Of a stretch of DNA of 64,000 bases, positions 28,130-35,251 are shown piece after piece (the first letter of the stretch is position 1; each line of letters starts with the position of its first letter). The stretch is taken from NCBI GenBank assembly GCA_934120135.1, contig CAKOTK010000003.1, positions 1 through 64,000 on the forward strand, given 5' to 3'. Origin of the DNA: an uncultured Clostridia bacterium. Its GTDB lineage: Bacteria > Bacillota > Clostridia > TANB77 > CAG-508. The notes beneath the pieces were generated by a model that was given only the letters and a program-made list of their open reading frames with translations, searched no databases and was not told the origin of the DNA. The position numbers and the translations under genes were made by a program.

Positions 28130-28239
28130 TTGCAAAATTATGTAAATAGTGATATAATAATTTTATTATTGTTCGTAGCTATGCGAACTATAATAAAATA
28201 GCCAAGTGGCAAATTCTCAAAAACAATTGTTAGGAGGAT
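28130..28239 (+). promoter_or_regulatory. Promoter and shared structured leader, copy 1
   Basis: TTGCAA (28130-28135), a 17-nt spacer and TATAAT (28153-28158). The transcript would begin with a hairpin formed by TTATTATTGTTCG and CGAACTATAATAA around TAGCTATG (about 28163-28196). From 28172 to 28239 (ending in the AGGAGG ribosome site) the 68 nt are identical to 33931-33998, in front of an unrelated orphan gene. Confidence 0.75.
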
Positions 28240-28245
28240 TGAACT

Positions 28246-28608
28246 ATGCAAGTTGAGGATAAACTTCTTTGTCATTGGGATTTAGTACGGTTCGTTACAG
28301 AGGAACAATTACGCCAGAAAAATGGAAAGTTTTTCACTCTTTCTGTTTGCTGCACTAACAGTTTAGAACTTATGATTTATTTGAACAAACGTTGGTTCAG
28401 CTATGAAGTAAGAGTCTATAAAGATTTACCAAGTGATAAGTACGTTCCACATCAATATGACAATGTAAAGAGATTTAAAGAAAATGATGAATATGCAACA
28501 TTTTTCTTTAAAAAGTTTGAACAAGCACGGAACTTTGTGGCATTGTTAGGCTATAGACATCCTGAGTACCGAGTAAGACCCACTAGAAAAATAGGCGAAG
28601 ACACTTAA
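28246..28608 (+). CDS. Orphan small protein (unknown)
   Basis: This 120-aa soluble protein is rich in aromatic and basic residues and has no recognised domain. The N-terminal half alternates hydrophobic and polar residues (FFTLSVCCTNSLELMIYL) as in a beta sheet; the C-terminus is basic (YRVRPTRK). The start is ATG 28246 with AGGAGG 8 nt upstream. Codon choice (GTACGG, CTT, CGC) is G/C-richer than in the core genes. It is a stand-alone cassette with its own promoter, leader and terminator. Confidence 0.7.
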   Translation: MQVEDKLLCHWDLVRFVTEEQLRQKNGKFFTLSVCCTNSLELMIYLNKRWFSYEVRVYKDLPSDKYVPHQYDNVKRFKENDEYATFFFKKFEQARNFVALLGYRHPEYRVRPTRKIGEDT

Positions 28609-28652
28609 CTTGCAGTCAACTAGTTACGTTATTTTGTAACTGGTTAATCAAT

Positions 28653-28684
28653 AAAAAGTCCTGTCAATAAAGACGGGACTTTTT
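28653..28684 (+). terminator. Terminator of orphan gene
   Basis: AAAAAGTCCTGTC (28653-28665) pairs with GACGGGACTTTTT (28672-28684), one G-U pair. Its last bases form the start of the 95-bp repeat. Confidence 0.85.
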
Positions 28685-28774
28685 ATGTGATAATATATAA
28701 TTTCAAGACAATGTAAACTAAGCATTGTCTTTCTCGATTTTATACATTAATTTTGCGTATATGGGGGCAAAAAT
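28680..28774. repeat. 95-bp perfect direct repeat, copy 1 (MFS gene 3'-end fragment)
   Basis: Identical to 32481-32575. In the second copy this segment carries the last 18 codons and stop of the - strand MFS transporter plus 38 bp downstream. Here the same fragment stands alone, so it is a truncated duplicate. The two copies bracket a 3.7-kb block (AraC, radical SAM, nitroreductase, KilA-N fragment, orphan gene). Confidence 0.9.
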
Positions 28775-28862
28775 TATAAAAATTGTTGACCTTTTACTGA
28801 AAATATTGTATAAATAATTTGAAATAGTTTTGCAATTAATCTAAAAATGAATGAGGAATTAT

Positions 28863-29663
28863 ATGAATAAAGAGAGTAATAAAAAGTTTAATAGCTTAAT
28901 TAACTATATAGAGGAAAATCTTTGTGAAGAAATTAGTTATAAAAAGCTATCTCAAATACTAGGTGTTAATGAATATACATTACATAGAATATTTTTGTTT
29001 GTAACTAATTATACTTTAGCTGATTATATTCGAAAAAGAAGATTAAGTATGGCTGCTTTAGAGTTACTTGAAGAAAAGGAAAAAATAATTGATATTGCAA
29101 TAAAATATAATTATGAATCTTCACAGGCTTTTTCTAGAGCTTTTAAATCTATGATGGGATTTACCCCAAGTGAAATAAAAAACAATAGAAATAATATAAA
29201 ATTCTTTTCACAATATGAATTGATAGATAATGAAGAAACAACAGATGAGTTTCATTATCATATAGAAAAGAATGTAAAATTCAACCTATATGCTATTTTC
29301 AAAAAGACAACAATAAAAAATTGTCATAATGAAGCGCCAATATTTTGGAAAGAAAATTACAAATATATAAAAGGAAAGCCTGAATATGGACTGCTTGAAT
29401 ATGATAAAACTTGTAGTACAGATGAGGCGATTTATTATATAGCGTCTACAGAAAAATTTGAAAATGCAACAGAGTTAGATCTAAAACCCAGTAATTATTT
29501 AATATTCGAATATGACTATATAAATTCCACTTATTTATATGAATTTTGTAAAAAAATTTACAGAACAATTATTCCTAGCTCTGGATATGAATTAGAAGAT
29601 TTACCGGATATTGAAGAATATTTACCAAACAATAAGTTGAAATTATATATTCCTATAAAGTAA
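28863..29663 (+). CDS. AraC-family transcriptional regulator with GyrI-like domain
   Basis: This protein of about 266 aa has an N-terminal AraC/XylS two-HTH DNA-binding domain (about 5-105: YKKLSQILGVNEYTLHRIF and IDIAIKYNYESSQAFSRAFK, ending GFTPSEIK). The C-terminal 150 residues fit the GyrI-like effector-binding fold. This order (DNA-binding first) is that of Rob/SoxS-type regulators. GAGG lies 6 nt before ATG 28863; ATG 28851 contains the ribosome site itself and was rejected. Targets are unknown, but the adjacent accessory genes are candidates. Confidence 0.88.
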   Translation: MNKESNKKFNSLINYIEENLCEEISYKKLSQILGVNEYTLHRIFLFVTNYTLADYIRKRRLSMAALELLEEKEKIIDIAIKYNYESSQAFSRAFKSMMGFTPSEIKNNRNNIKFFSQYELIDNEETTDEFHYHIEKNVKFNLYAIFKKTTIKNCHNEAPIFWKENYKYIKGKPEYGLLEYDKTCSTDEAIYYIASTEKFENATELDLKPSNYLIFEYDYINSTYLYEFCKKIYRTIIPSSGYELEDLPDIEEYLPNNKLKLYIPIK

Positions 29664-29670
29664 AATAATT

Positions 29671-29714
29671 AAGTAACTTTTTTGATATTAAAAAGGTTAC
29701 TTGATTTGTTTTTT
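29671..29714 (+). terminator. Terminator of AraC regulator
   Basis: AAGTAACTTTTT (29671-29682) pairs with AAAAGGTTACTT (29691-29702), followed by GATTTG and an eight-T run. Confidence 0.85.
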
Positions 29715-29768
29715 TTAGAGTTACAATGTATAATATAAACTTATTTGAATTTGATAGGAGGATATGAG

Positions 29769-30752
29769 ATGAATGAATATTTAACTCGTGAAATCTGGAA
29801 AATGCGGAGGAATATTAGAACAGAAAAAGGGAACCCTAAAGTTTCACTTGTCAACGTAGAAGGAAGAATTTATCAATTACTTTTTCTTTCATGTGGATGC
29901 GAAAATGCCTGTACGTTTTGCAACTACGGTTTTGATTACGCTCTTACCTTAGAAACGGTTCTGCCCGAACTTGAGAAAATAAAATTTGAGGGTTTAGACA
30001 TATTTGAGCTGGAACTCGAAGCCAACGGTTCTTTTCTTTCAGAGAGAGAAATTCCTTATAACTTGTTTATTGCAATACTGCAATTTATAGCAAAGAAAGA
30101 TATTCCCACAATAACAATAGAAACTCATTATAATACGATCACTGAAAGAAAACTTCAAGACATTAGACAAATACTTGGAGATGAGCAAAGAATACAAATT
30201 GAAATGGGATTAGAATCAGCAGATGAAGATGTTAGAAGAATCTATAATAAGGACATTGATATTGATGGGTATCTTGAAACAGTTAAATTATGCGAAAAAT
30301 ATAGAATTGGCCTTCAGATCAATGTTCTATTAGGTGCTCCATTTTTAACTCGTCAGGAACAAATTCAAGATTGCTTAGATTCTCTTGATTTTATTTACCA
30401 AAAAATGCCAGAAGGAACATATGCAGTCTTATTCCCAATAAACATTAAGAAAAACACAATGTTACAACACTGGCAAGACATTGGTGTTTATGACCAAATT
30501 TCGTCGTGGGAATTAGTGGAACTTTTGCATAATATTCCGGAGGAATATTTAGATAAGTTCACAATTGCCTGGTGGGGAAATAGAGAGAATACTTTTACAA
30601 AAGGCATTATTCAGTATCCGAAAACATGTGATAAATGTAGAGATAGACTAATGAGATTCTACAGTGATTTTTATTGTAATTGGGATCCTATTTACAGAAA
30701 AAGAATACTTGATGAAATATGGAAAACAAGATGTGAATGTGATAGAAATTAG
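29769..30752 (+). CDS. Radical SAM protein (Elp3/RaSEA-like group)
   Basis: This 327-aa protein has the radical SAM cluster motif CENACTFC (CxxxCxxC) near residue 44-51. The segments ELEANGSFLSEREIP (about 79-93) and IQIEMGLESADEDVRRIYNKDI resemble the Elp3/TIGR01210/archaeosine-lyase branch. A second Cys group lies at the end (CDKCRDR, CNWDP, CECDRN), possibly an auxiliary site. The substrate cannot be told. AGGAGG (29756-29761) fixes ATG 29769. The composition is richer in G/C than the core genes, suggesting transfer. It is monocistronic, ending at a bidirectional terminator. Confidence 0.8.
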   Translation: MNEYLTREIWKMRRNIRTEKGNPKVSLVNVEGRIYQLLFLSCGCENACTFCNYGFDYALTLETVLPELEKIKFEGLDIFELELEANGSFLSEREIPYNLFIAILQFIAKKDIPTITIETHYNTITERKLQDIRQILGDEQRIQIEMGLESADEDVRRIYNKDIDIDGYLETVKLCEKYRIGLQINVLLGAPFLTRQEQIQDCLDSLDFIYQKMPEGTYAVLFPINIKKNTMLQHWQDIGVYDQISSWELVELLHNIPEEYLDKFTIAWWGNRENTFTKGIIQYPKTCDKCRDRLMRFYSDFYCNWDPIYRKRILDEIWKTRCECDRN

Positions 30753-30760
30753 TCTTCCAC

Positions 30761-30800
30761 AAGTATAAAGCAGGTAGTAATTACTACCTGCTTTGTACTT
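30761..30800. terminator. 40-bp near-perfect palindrome, bidirectional terminator
   Basis: AAGCAGGTAGTAA (30768-30780) meets TTACTACCTGCTT (30781-30793) with no spacer, and the outer arms AAGTAT/GTACTT extend it to 40 bp. It separates the convergent radical SAM and nitroreductase genes. Confidence 0.85.
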
Positions 30801-30801
30801 A

Positions 30802-31353
30802 TTAACTTAGTAATAAATCTTTTAAATCTTTTTTTATCTTAGGTGGATAATTATATACTGGATATCCAATAATAAACCCACATATTTGTTCAAAATTATC
30901 TATCTTGAGATATTCATTAATTTGGTCTTCTATATATAAAGTATCACATAAAATACAACTACCCAAACCTAAATTTACAGCTTGTAGACTCATATTCTCT
31001 ATAGCACAACCTAAGGATATATAATCTGGTTTCTTGTAATTTTCATTTTTTGATTTAGACTTATAACTATCAGTATAAATCATTATCATTTTATTAGCTG
31101 TACGTATCTGCTCTGCTGAACCTTTTACGCTAGTTTTCTCTTTAGGATTCAATCTATCCCATTCAAAAAGCATATTCATAATATCATTTTTTTGAGTATC
31201 ACTTAAAATATAAAATTTCCAAGGTTGCCTATTTCTTGCAGAAGGTGCTAGACTTCCACTTAATAAAATCTTTTCCAACTGTTTTTTAGAAACATAATCA
31301 TTTGTGAACAATCTAGCAGAACGCCTATTATCAACTATTTCATCAAAATTCAT
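30802..31353 (-). CDS. Nitroreductase family protein
   Basis: This 183-aa FMN-dependent NAD(P)H oxidoreductase has the N-terminal RRSARLFT (about 9-16), the FMN-contact block SLAPSARNRQPWKFYIL (about 34-50) and a C-terminal GFIIGYPVY. This is the small (about 180-aa) nitroreductase form found across Clostridia, acting on nitro compounds, quinones or flavins. GAGG precedes ATG 31353. Its nearest partner could be the divergent AraC regulator, but no direct evidence links them. Confidence 0.9.
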   Translation of the reverse strand: MNFDEIVDNRRSARLFTNDYVSKKQLEKILLSGSLAPSARNRQPWKFYILSDTQKNDIMNMLFEWDRLNPKEKTSVKGSAEQIRTANKMIMIYTDSYKSKSKNENYKKPDYISLGCAIENMSLQAVNLGLGSCILCDTLYIEDQINEYLKIDNFEQICGFIIGYPVYNYPPKIKKDLKDLLLS

Positions 31354-31449
31354 ATCAATACCTCATAAAAAATATTTTATAAGATTTGTAATAACAAAGA
31401 GTAATTTTATTGATATTAATTTTGTTTATATAAATTAATCAAAAATTTA

Positions 31450-31653
31450 CTATGGTTTAATTATACTATCTAAATTAGGATTATGAATTTCTTCCCAAAT
31501 TCCTAAAAACTCAATAGTATTTCTGTTTCTTAACCAATCTGAAACAAAAAAATCACCATCTTTAGACTTTAACATATCAGTAATAGATATATAATCCTCG
31601 TTTTCGATTTTTATATATGATATTTTTTGATCTAAAACACTTAATTCTGCCAT
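31450..31653 (-). pseudogene. KilA-N domain protein, C-terminally truncated
   Basis: This 67-aa frame starts after GAGGAGG. The sequence IENEDYISITDMLKSKDGDF and SDWLRNRNTIEFLGIWEE is the N-terminal part of a KilA-N DNA-binding domain, a phage-derived module normally in proteins of about 200-280 aa. The frame ends shortly after NPNLDSIIK, so the DNA-binding core is incomplete. It is a fossil of a phage antirepressor-type gene. Confidence 0.75.
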
Positions 31654-31734
31654 ATTTTAACCTCCTCTTTCAAATAATTCAGCGATTATTTTAAACATTA
31701 TATCAAACAAACGAAAAAATATTTACCATAAAAT

Positions 31735-31763
31735 TTGCAATATTATGTAAAATATAGTATAAT
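31735..31763 (+). promoter_or_regulatory. Promoter of 191-aa orphan gene
   Basis: TTGCAA (31735-31740), a 17-nt spacer and TATAAT (31758-31763). The same TTGCAA form of -35 is used at 28130 and 33891. A weak hairpin (TATC-GAAAA-GATA) lies near the expected 5' end. Confidence 0.7.
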
Positions 31764-31835
31764 AAAAAAGTATTATCGAAAAGATACAATCTGAAACAGG
31801 AAATCTAACGTTTGAACATTTAAGGAGGGCAAATT

Positions 31836-32411
31836 ATGAGTTACGATTCACAGTTAGAAGGTATGTTAGCAGTGGCTATTGCTATGGGGTCTAGAAATGC
31901 AGCCAAAGGACTCGAAACGGTTCAGAATGATGAACAGAGCAGAGTAAAAAATTCAAGCAGACTGCCTCGAGATATGAGTCCGAATCAGGCAACTTTTGAA
32001 GCACTTGGATTTACTTTCACTGATATTGGTGATAATGTTCTGTTTGAAGCAACTTTACCTGAAGGGTGGTCAACCCTAGAAACTCCTGGCTCAAGTATTT
32101 TATGGGAAAACTTGGTTGACGATAAAGGGCGCGTACGTGGTAATTACTGCTATAAAGGAGCATTCTATGATCGATCTGGTCATATGAGTCTGTTTTGCAG
32201 GTATCACGCAACCTATCAGCATACTGATCCTGATAACTATGACAGTCCCATAAATGTTGTTGTTACAGACGCAGATGGTTCTGTTATCTTTAATGCTGGT
32301 CAGTGCCAAAAAGTTTATTCAAAAGACTATGATAAGCTTGTAGCAAAAACTGAGGAGTACCTTAAGTCTAACTATCCTGAGTGGGAAGATGTTACGAAAT
32401 ACTGGGACTAA
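31836..32411 (+). CDS. Orphan protein, 191 aa (unknown)
   Basis: Soluble and acidic, without signal peptide or recognised domain. The middle and C-terminus look like a beta-rich fold (FTDIGDNVLFEATLPEGW, NVVVTDADGSVIFNAGQ) ending in an acidic helix (AKTEEYLKSNYPEWEDV). AAGGAGGG lies 8 nt before ATG. Codons such as CTG, CAG, CGC and GGT are used more than in core genes. It is an isolated transcription unit with a strong terminator, and the largest member of the orphan cassette set. Confidence 0.75.
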   Translation: MSYDSQLEGMLAVAIAMGSRNAAKGLETVQNDEQSRVKNSSRLPRDMSPNQATFEALGFTFTDIGDNVLFEATLPEGWSTLETPGSSILWENLVDDKGRVRGNYCYKGAFYDRSGHMSLFCRYHATYQHTDPDNYDSPINVVVTDADGSVIFNAGQCQKVYSKDYDKLVAKTEEYLKSNYPEWEDVTKYWD

Positions 32412-32440
32412 CTAGTCTCTCCTTGTAACCTTTCTATCTA

Positions 32441-32485
32441 AAAACTACCACCACCAATTGAAAAACTGGTGGTGGTTAGTTTTTT
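32441..32485 (+). terminator. Terminator of 191-aa orphan gene
   Basis: AAAACTACCACCACCA (32441-32456) pairs with TGGTGGTGGTTAGTTTT (from 32467) with one bulged base, then a T run that merges into the 95-bp repeat. Confidence 0.85.
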
Positions 32486-32575
32486 ATGTGATAATATATA
32501 ATTTCAAGACAATGTAAACTAAGCATTGTCTTTCTCGATTTTATACATTAATTTTGCGTATATGGGGGCAAAAAT
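32481..32575. repeat. 95-bp perfect direct repeat, copy 2
   Basis: Identical to 28680-28774. This copy is the intact context: the 3' end of the MFS gene (stop at 32519-32521) and its downstream flank. Confidence 0.9.
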
Positions 32576-33745
32576 AGCAACAACTACAAGTAAAACTTTA
32601 AATATAATTAGGTTATTAAATATTCCTGCAATTAGCATTAGAAGGTATCCTAAAACTCTACCAATTGCTATGTATATTTCTACAAACGCCAAATATTCTA
32701 TTTTCCATTTTTCTATATTACATTCATTTACTAAATTGCCTTTTTTAGTATTATAAATTACATTTAGAATTACTATAGTAACAGTATATAAAAAGTTATA
32801 TATTATTAGAGTAGTTTTATTAATATCAAATATTAATCCTATAACACTGATTAATATCAATGATGCACAGGAGTATAAAACAAACTTTGAATTTTTTGAA
32901 GTATAATATTTTTTATATAAGTATAATGACAGCATTGAACACAAATAGAATATACTTGTTAATACTCCGAGATTAAGAGATGTTTTAAATGTCATAATAG
33001 TTATTATTACCACCAAAGTTCCTGTTGAGCTTTCAACAACACCAAAAGCAACCATTGATTTTACAAATGTCTTTATTTTGGTTTTAGATTCTTTATCTAA
33101 ACTTTTTATAAAGTTACTAATACTATATTTCTCAATTTTTTCGTTTTTGAATTTAACATCGTTTGTAATCTTTAAAGATGCTATAATTTGAATCAATGAT
33201 ATTACGAAAACATATATTGCTATTTTACTAAATGAAGATAGCTCTATTGAAGCACCTAAAATAATAGGAACGATTATTTCTATTATTCTACTAAAAATTG
33301 TTTCCAAAGAATTGTAATCTTTTCTATTTGCATTTGTTGTCACATTGATTAAAAGTATTTCATGTGCCGTCCAATAAAAAGCTTCAGCAATTGCATATAA
33401 AATTGCAATTAAAGGAAAATATGTAGCTATTTTTTCCTTTAGTACTACAATAAGTAGAATAAATAGTGCTCTTAAAAATGTTCCAAAGGATAAGAGCTTT
33501 GTCATATGTTGAGGATTATTCTTTACAAAATTTCCAAGTAATAAGCTTACTAGGCAAAGCAAAGAATATATAATCATATAAAATATAGAAACTTGAACTA
33601 TACTCTCATTAGTTATTTCTAGAAAATATGCAACTAGAAAAGTATTTACAAATATTCCGGTTGTTGAATACATTAAATCACAAATTAGTAAAAATTTAGA
33701 GTCTTTGCTAAATTTATTTTTACCTACTAACTTTAAATTTTCCAT
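32519..33745 (-). CDS. MFS-type transporter
   Basis: This protein of about 408 aa has around 12 hydrophobic segments in two sets of six, divided by a charged loop near 195-215 (KFKNEKIEKYSIS). The pattern is of the major facilitator superfamily; the substrate is unknown. ATG 33745 is preceded by AAAGGTG at 6 nt; the frame extends three codons to GTG 33754, which is part of the ribosome site. Its last 18 codons are duplicated at 28718-28774. It probably exports a small molecule. Confidence 0.8.
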   Translation of the reverse strand: MENLKLVGKNKFSKDSKFLLICDLMYSTTGIFVNTFLVAYFLEITNESIVQVSIFYMIIYSLLCLVSLLLGNFVKNNPQHMTKLLSFGTFLRALFILLIVVLKEKIATYFPLIAILYAIAEAFYWTAHEILLINVTTNANRKDYNSLETIFSRIIEIIVPIILGASIELSSFSKIAIYVFVISLIQIIASLKITNDVKFKNEKIEKYSISNFIKSLDKESKTKIKTFVKSMVAFGVVESSTGTLVVIITIMTFKTSLNLGVLTSIFYLCSMLSLYLYKKYYTSKNSKFVLYSCASLILISVIGLIFDINKTTLIIYNFLYTVTIVILNVIYNTKKGNLVNECNIEKWKIEYLAFVEIYIAIGRVLGYLLMLIAGIFNNLIIFKVLLVVVAIFAPIYAKLMYKIEKDNA

Positions 33746-33890
33746 TTTTATCACCTTTTATTTACTATATATCGAATTTGAATATGACAAAATTATACTA
33801 TAATTAACATATTTTTCATATACTTTTTGTAGAGAAATTAACAATATTATGGAACGGCAATAATGAAAAATGGCAACATATTAACAGCTG

Positions 33891-33998
33891 TTGCAAAATT
33901 ATGTAAATAATGATATAATAGTTCATATTATTCGTAGCTATGCGAACTATAATAAAATAGCCAAGTGGCAAATTCTCAAAAACAATTGTTAGGAGGAT
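33891..33998 (+). promoter_or_regulatory. Promoter and shared structured leader, copy 2
   Basis: TTGCAA (33891-33896), a 17-nt spacer and TATAAT (33914-33919). From 33931 to 33998 the leader is identical over 68 nt to 28172-28239, including the TTCG-TAGCTATG-CGAA hairpin and AGGAGG. The promoter part is similar but not identical. Confidence 0.75.
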
Positions 33999-34003
33999 GA
34001 AAA

Positions 34004-34171
34004 ATGCAGTACCAAGTTGTTATTGACAAGGCTTTAATACTACCTGCCGCAGTAGAAAGACTGGAGATGAATGTGCAAAAAATGTGCGATGAAGGTTGGC
34101 AACCTCAGGGAAGTATCTATATATTCAACGATGGAAAATATATTTGTGTCTGTCAGGCAATGGTAAAATAA
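34004..34171 (+). CDS. DUF1737-like small protein, 55 aa
   Basis: A short gene starting 6 nt after AGGAGGA. The sequence pattern VQKMCDEGWQPQGSIYIF and the ending VCQAMVK match the small DUF1737 family (a 50-60 aa module with a conserved GW-P-G and a Gln-Ala near the end), whose function is unknown. G/C-rich codons (CTGCCGCAG, CTGGAG) differ from those of the AT-rich neighbours. It is a single-gene cassette under the same leader as the gene at 28246. Confidence 0.7.
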   Translation: MQYQVVIDKALILPAAVERLEMNVQKMCDEGWQPQGSIYIFNDGKYICVCQAMVK

Positions 34172-34182
34172 CTGCAAAATGA

Positions 34183-34226
34183 AAAAAGAGAAGGTATAGA
34201 AAATTATTTCTATATCTTCTCTTTTT
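34183..34226 (+). terminator. Long terminator of DUF1737-like gene
   Basis: 20-nt arms 34183-34202 and 34207-34226 with one G-U pair and a 4-nt loop; T-rich end. Confidence 0.9.
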
Positions 34227-34271
34227 GTAGAGAAATTAACATATTATGAAGCCGTGAAAAGTAATAAAAGG

Positions 34272-34300
34272 TTGCCATTTTTTGCAAATTATGGTACAAT
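34272..34300 (+). promoter_or_regulatory. Promoter of ftsY
   Basis: TTGCCA (34272-34277), a 17-nt spacer and TACAAT (34295-34300). Confidence 0.6.
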
Positions 34301-34334
34301 ATAAAAGGATTTAAACAAAAGAGAGGTTGATTTT

Positions 34335-35240
34335 ATGGGATTTTTTGATAAATTAAAAAATGGTTTGAGTAAAACCAAAAATTCATTTGATGAAAAGATA
34401 AATAATGTATTTAGTAATTTTAGAAAAGTAGATGAAGAACTTTTAGAAGAATTAGAAGAAGCTCTAATAATGTCAGATGTAGGAGCACAAACATCTACGA
34501 AAATTATTTCTAATTTAAGAGATAGAATAAAAAAAGAGAAAATTGAAAATGAAGAAGATGTAAGAAATGCACTAAGAGAAGAAATAAAAGCTATTTTAGA
34601 TGAAGTTGATAATGGTTTAAAATTAGCAACTCATCCTTCTGTTATTTTAGTAGTAGGAGTAAATGGAGTTGGCAAAACCACTTCTATAGGTAAAATAGCT
34701 AATCGTTTAAAACAAGATGGTAAAAAGGTAGTAATTGCTGCAGCAGATACATTTAGAGCAGCAGCAGTAGAACAATTAGAAATATGGGCTAACAGAGCCA
34801 GTTGCGATATAGTAAAAAAAGAAGAAGGTACAGACCCTGCGTCAGTTGTTTTTGATGCAATTCAAATAACTAAACAAAAGAATGCAGATGTTTTGATATG
34901 TGATACAGCTGGAAGATTACACAATAAAAAATATTTGATGGACGAGCTTGTAAAAATAAAAAAGGTAATAGATAAAGAACTACCAGAAAGTTCAAAAGAA
35001 GTTTTGATGGTTCTTGATGCAACAACAGGGCAAAATGCTATTTCACAAGTAAAAGCATTTAAAGAAACAGTTGATATAAATGGTTTGATATTAACTAAAC
35101 TAGATGGAACAGCTAAAGGTGGAGTTGTAGTTGGCATAGTTGCAGAAAATCAAATGCCAGTTAAATTTGTTGGTGTAGGCGAACAAATTGACGATATGGA
35201 AATTTTTAATAGTACAGACTTTGTAAATGCTTTAATTTAA
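34335..35240 (+). CDS. ftsY: Signal recognition particle receptor FtsY
   Basis: This 301-aa SRP GTPase docks ribosome-SRP complexes at the membrane. An NG domain without a long acidic A domain is present: N-terminal helical bundle (about 1-95), P-loop GVNGVGKTTSIGKIA (about 112-126), DTAGR (about 194-198) and TKLDGTAKG (about 255-263). The short, basic N-terminus (FFDKLKNGLSKTKN) is the usual membrane-targeting helix in Gram-positives. A UPF0182 gene follows after 11 nt. Confidence 0.97.
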   Translation: MGFFDKLKNGLSKTKNSFDEKINNVFSNFRKVDEELLEELEEALIMSDVGAQTSTKIISNLRDRIKKEKIENEEDVRNALREEIKAILDEVDNGLKLATHPSVILVVGVNGVGKTTSIGKIANRLKQDGKKVVIAAADTFRAAAVEQLEIWANRASCDIVKKEEGTDPASVVFDAIQITKQKNADVLICDTAGRLHNKKYLMDELVKIKKVIDKELPESSKEVLMVLDATTGQNAISQVKAFKETVDINGLILTKLDGTAKGGVVVGIVAENQMPVKFVGVGEQIDDMEIFNSTDFVNALI

Positions 35241-35251
35241 TGGAGGTTTAA

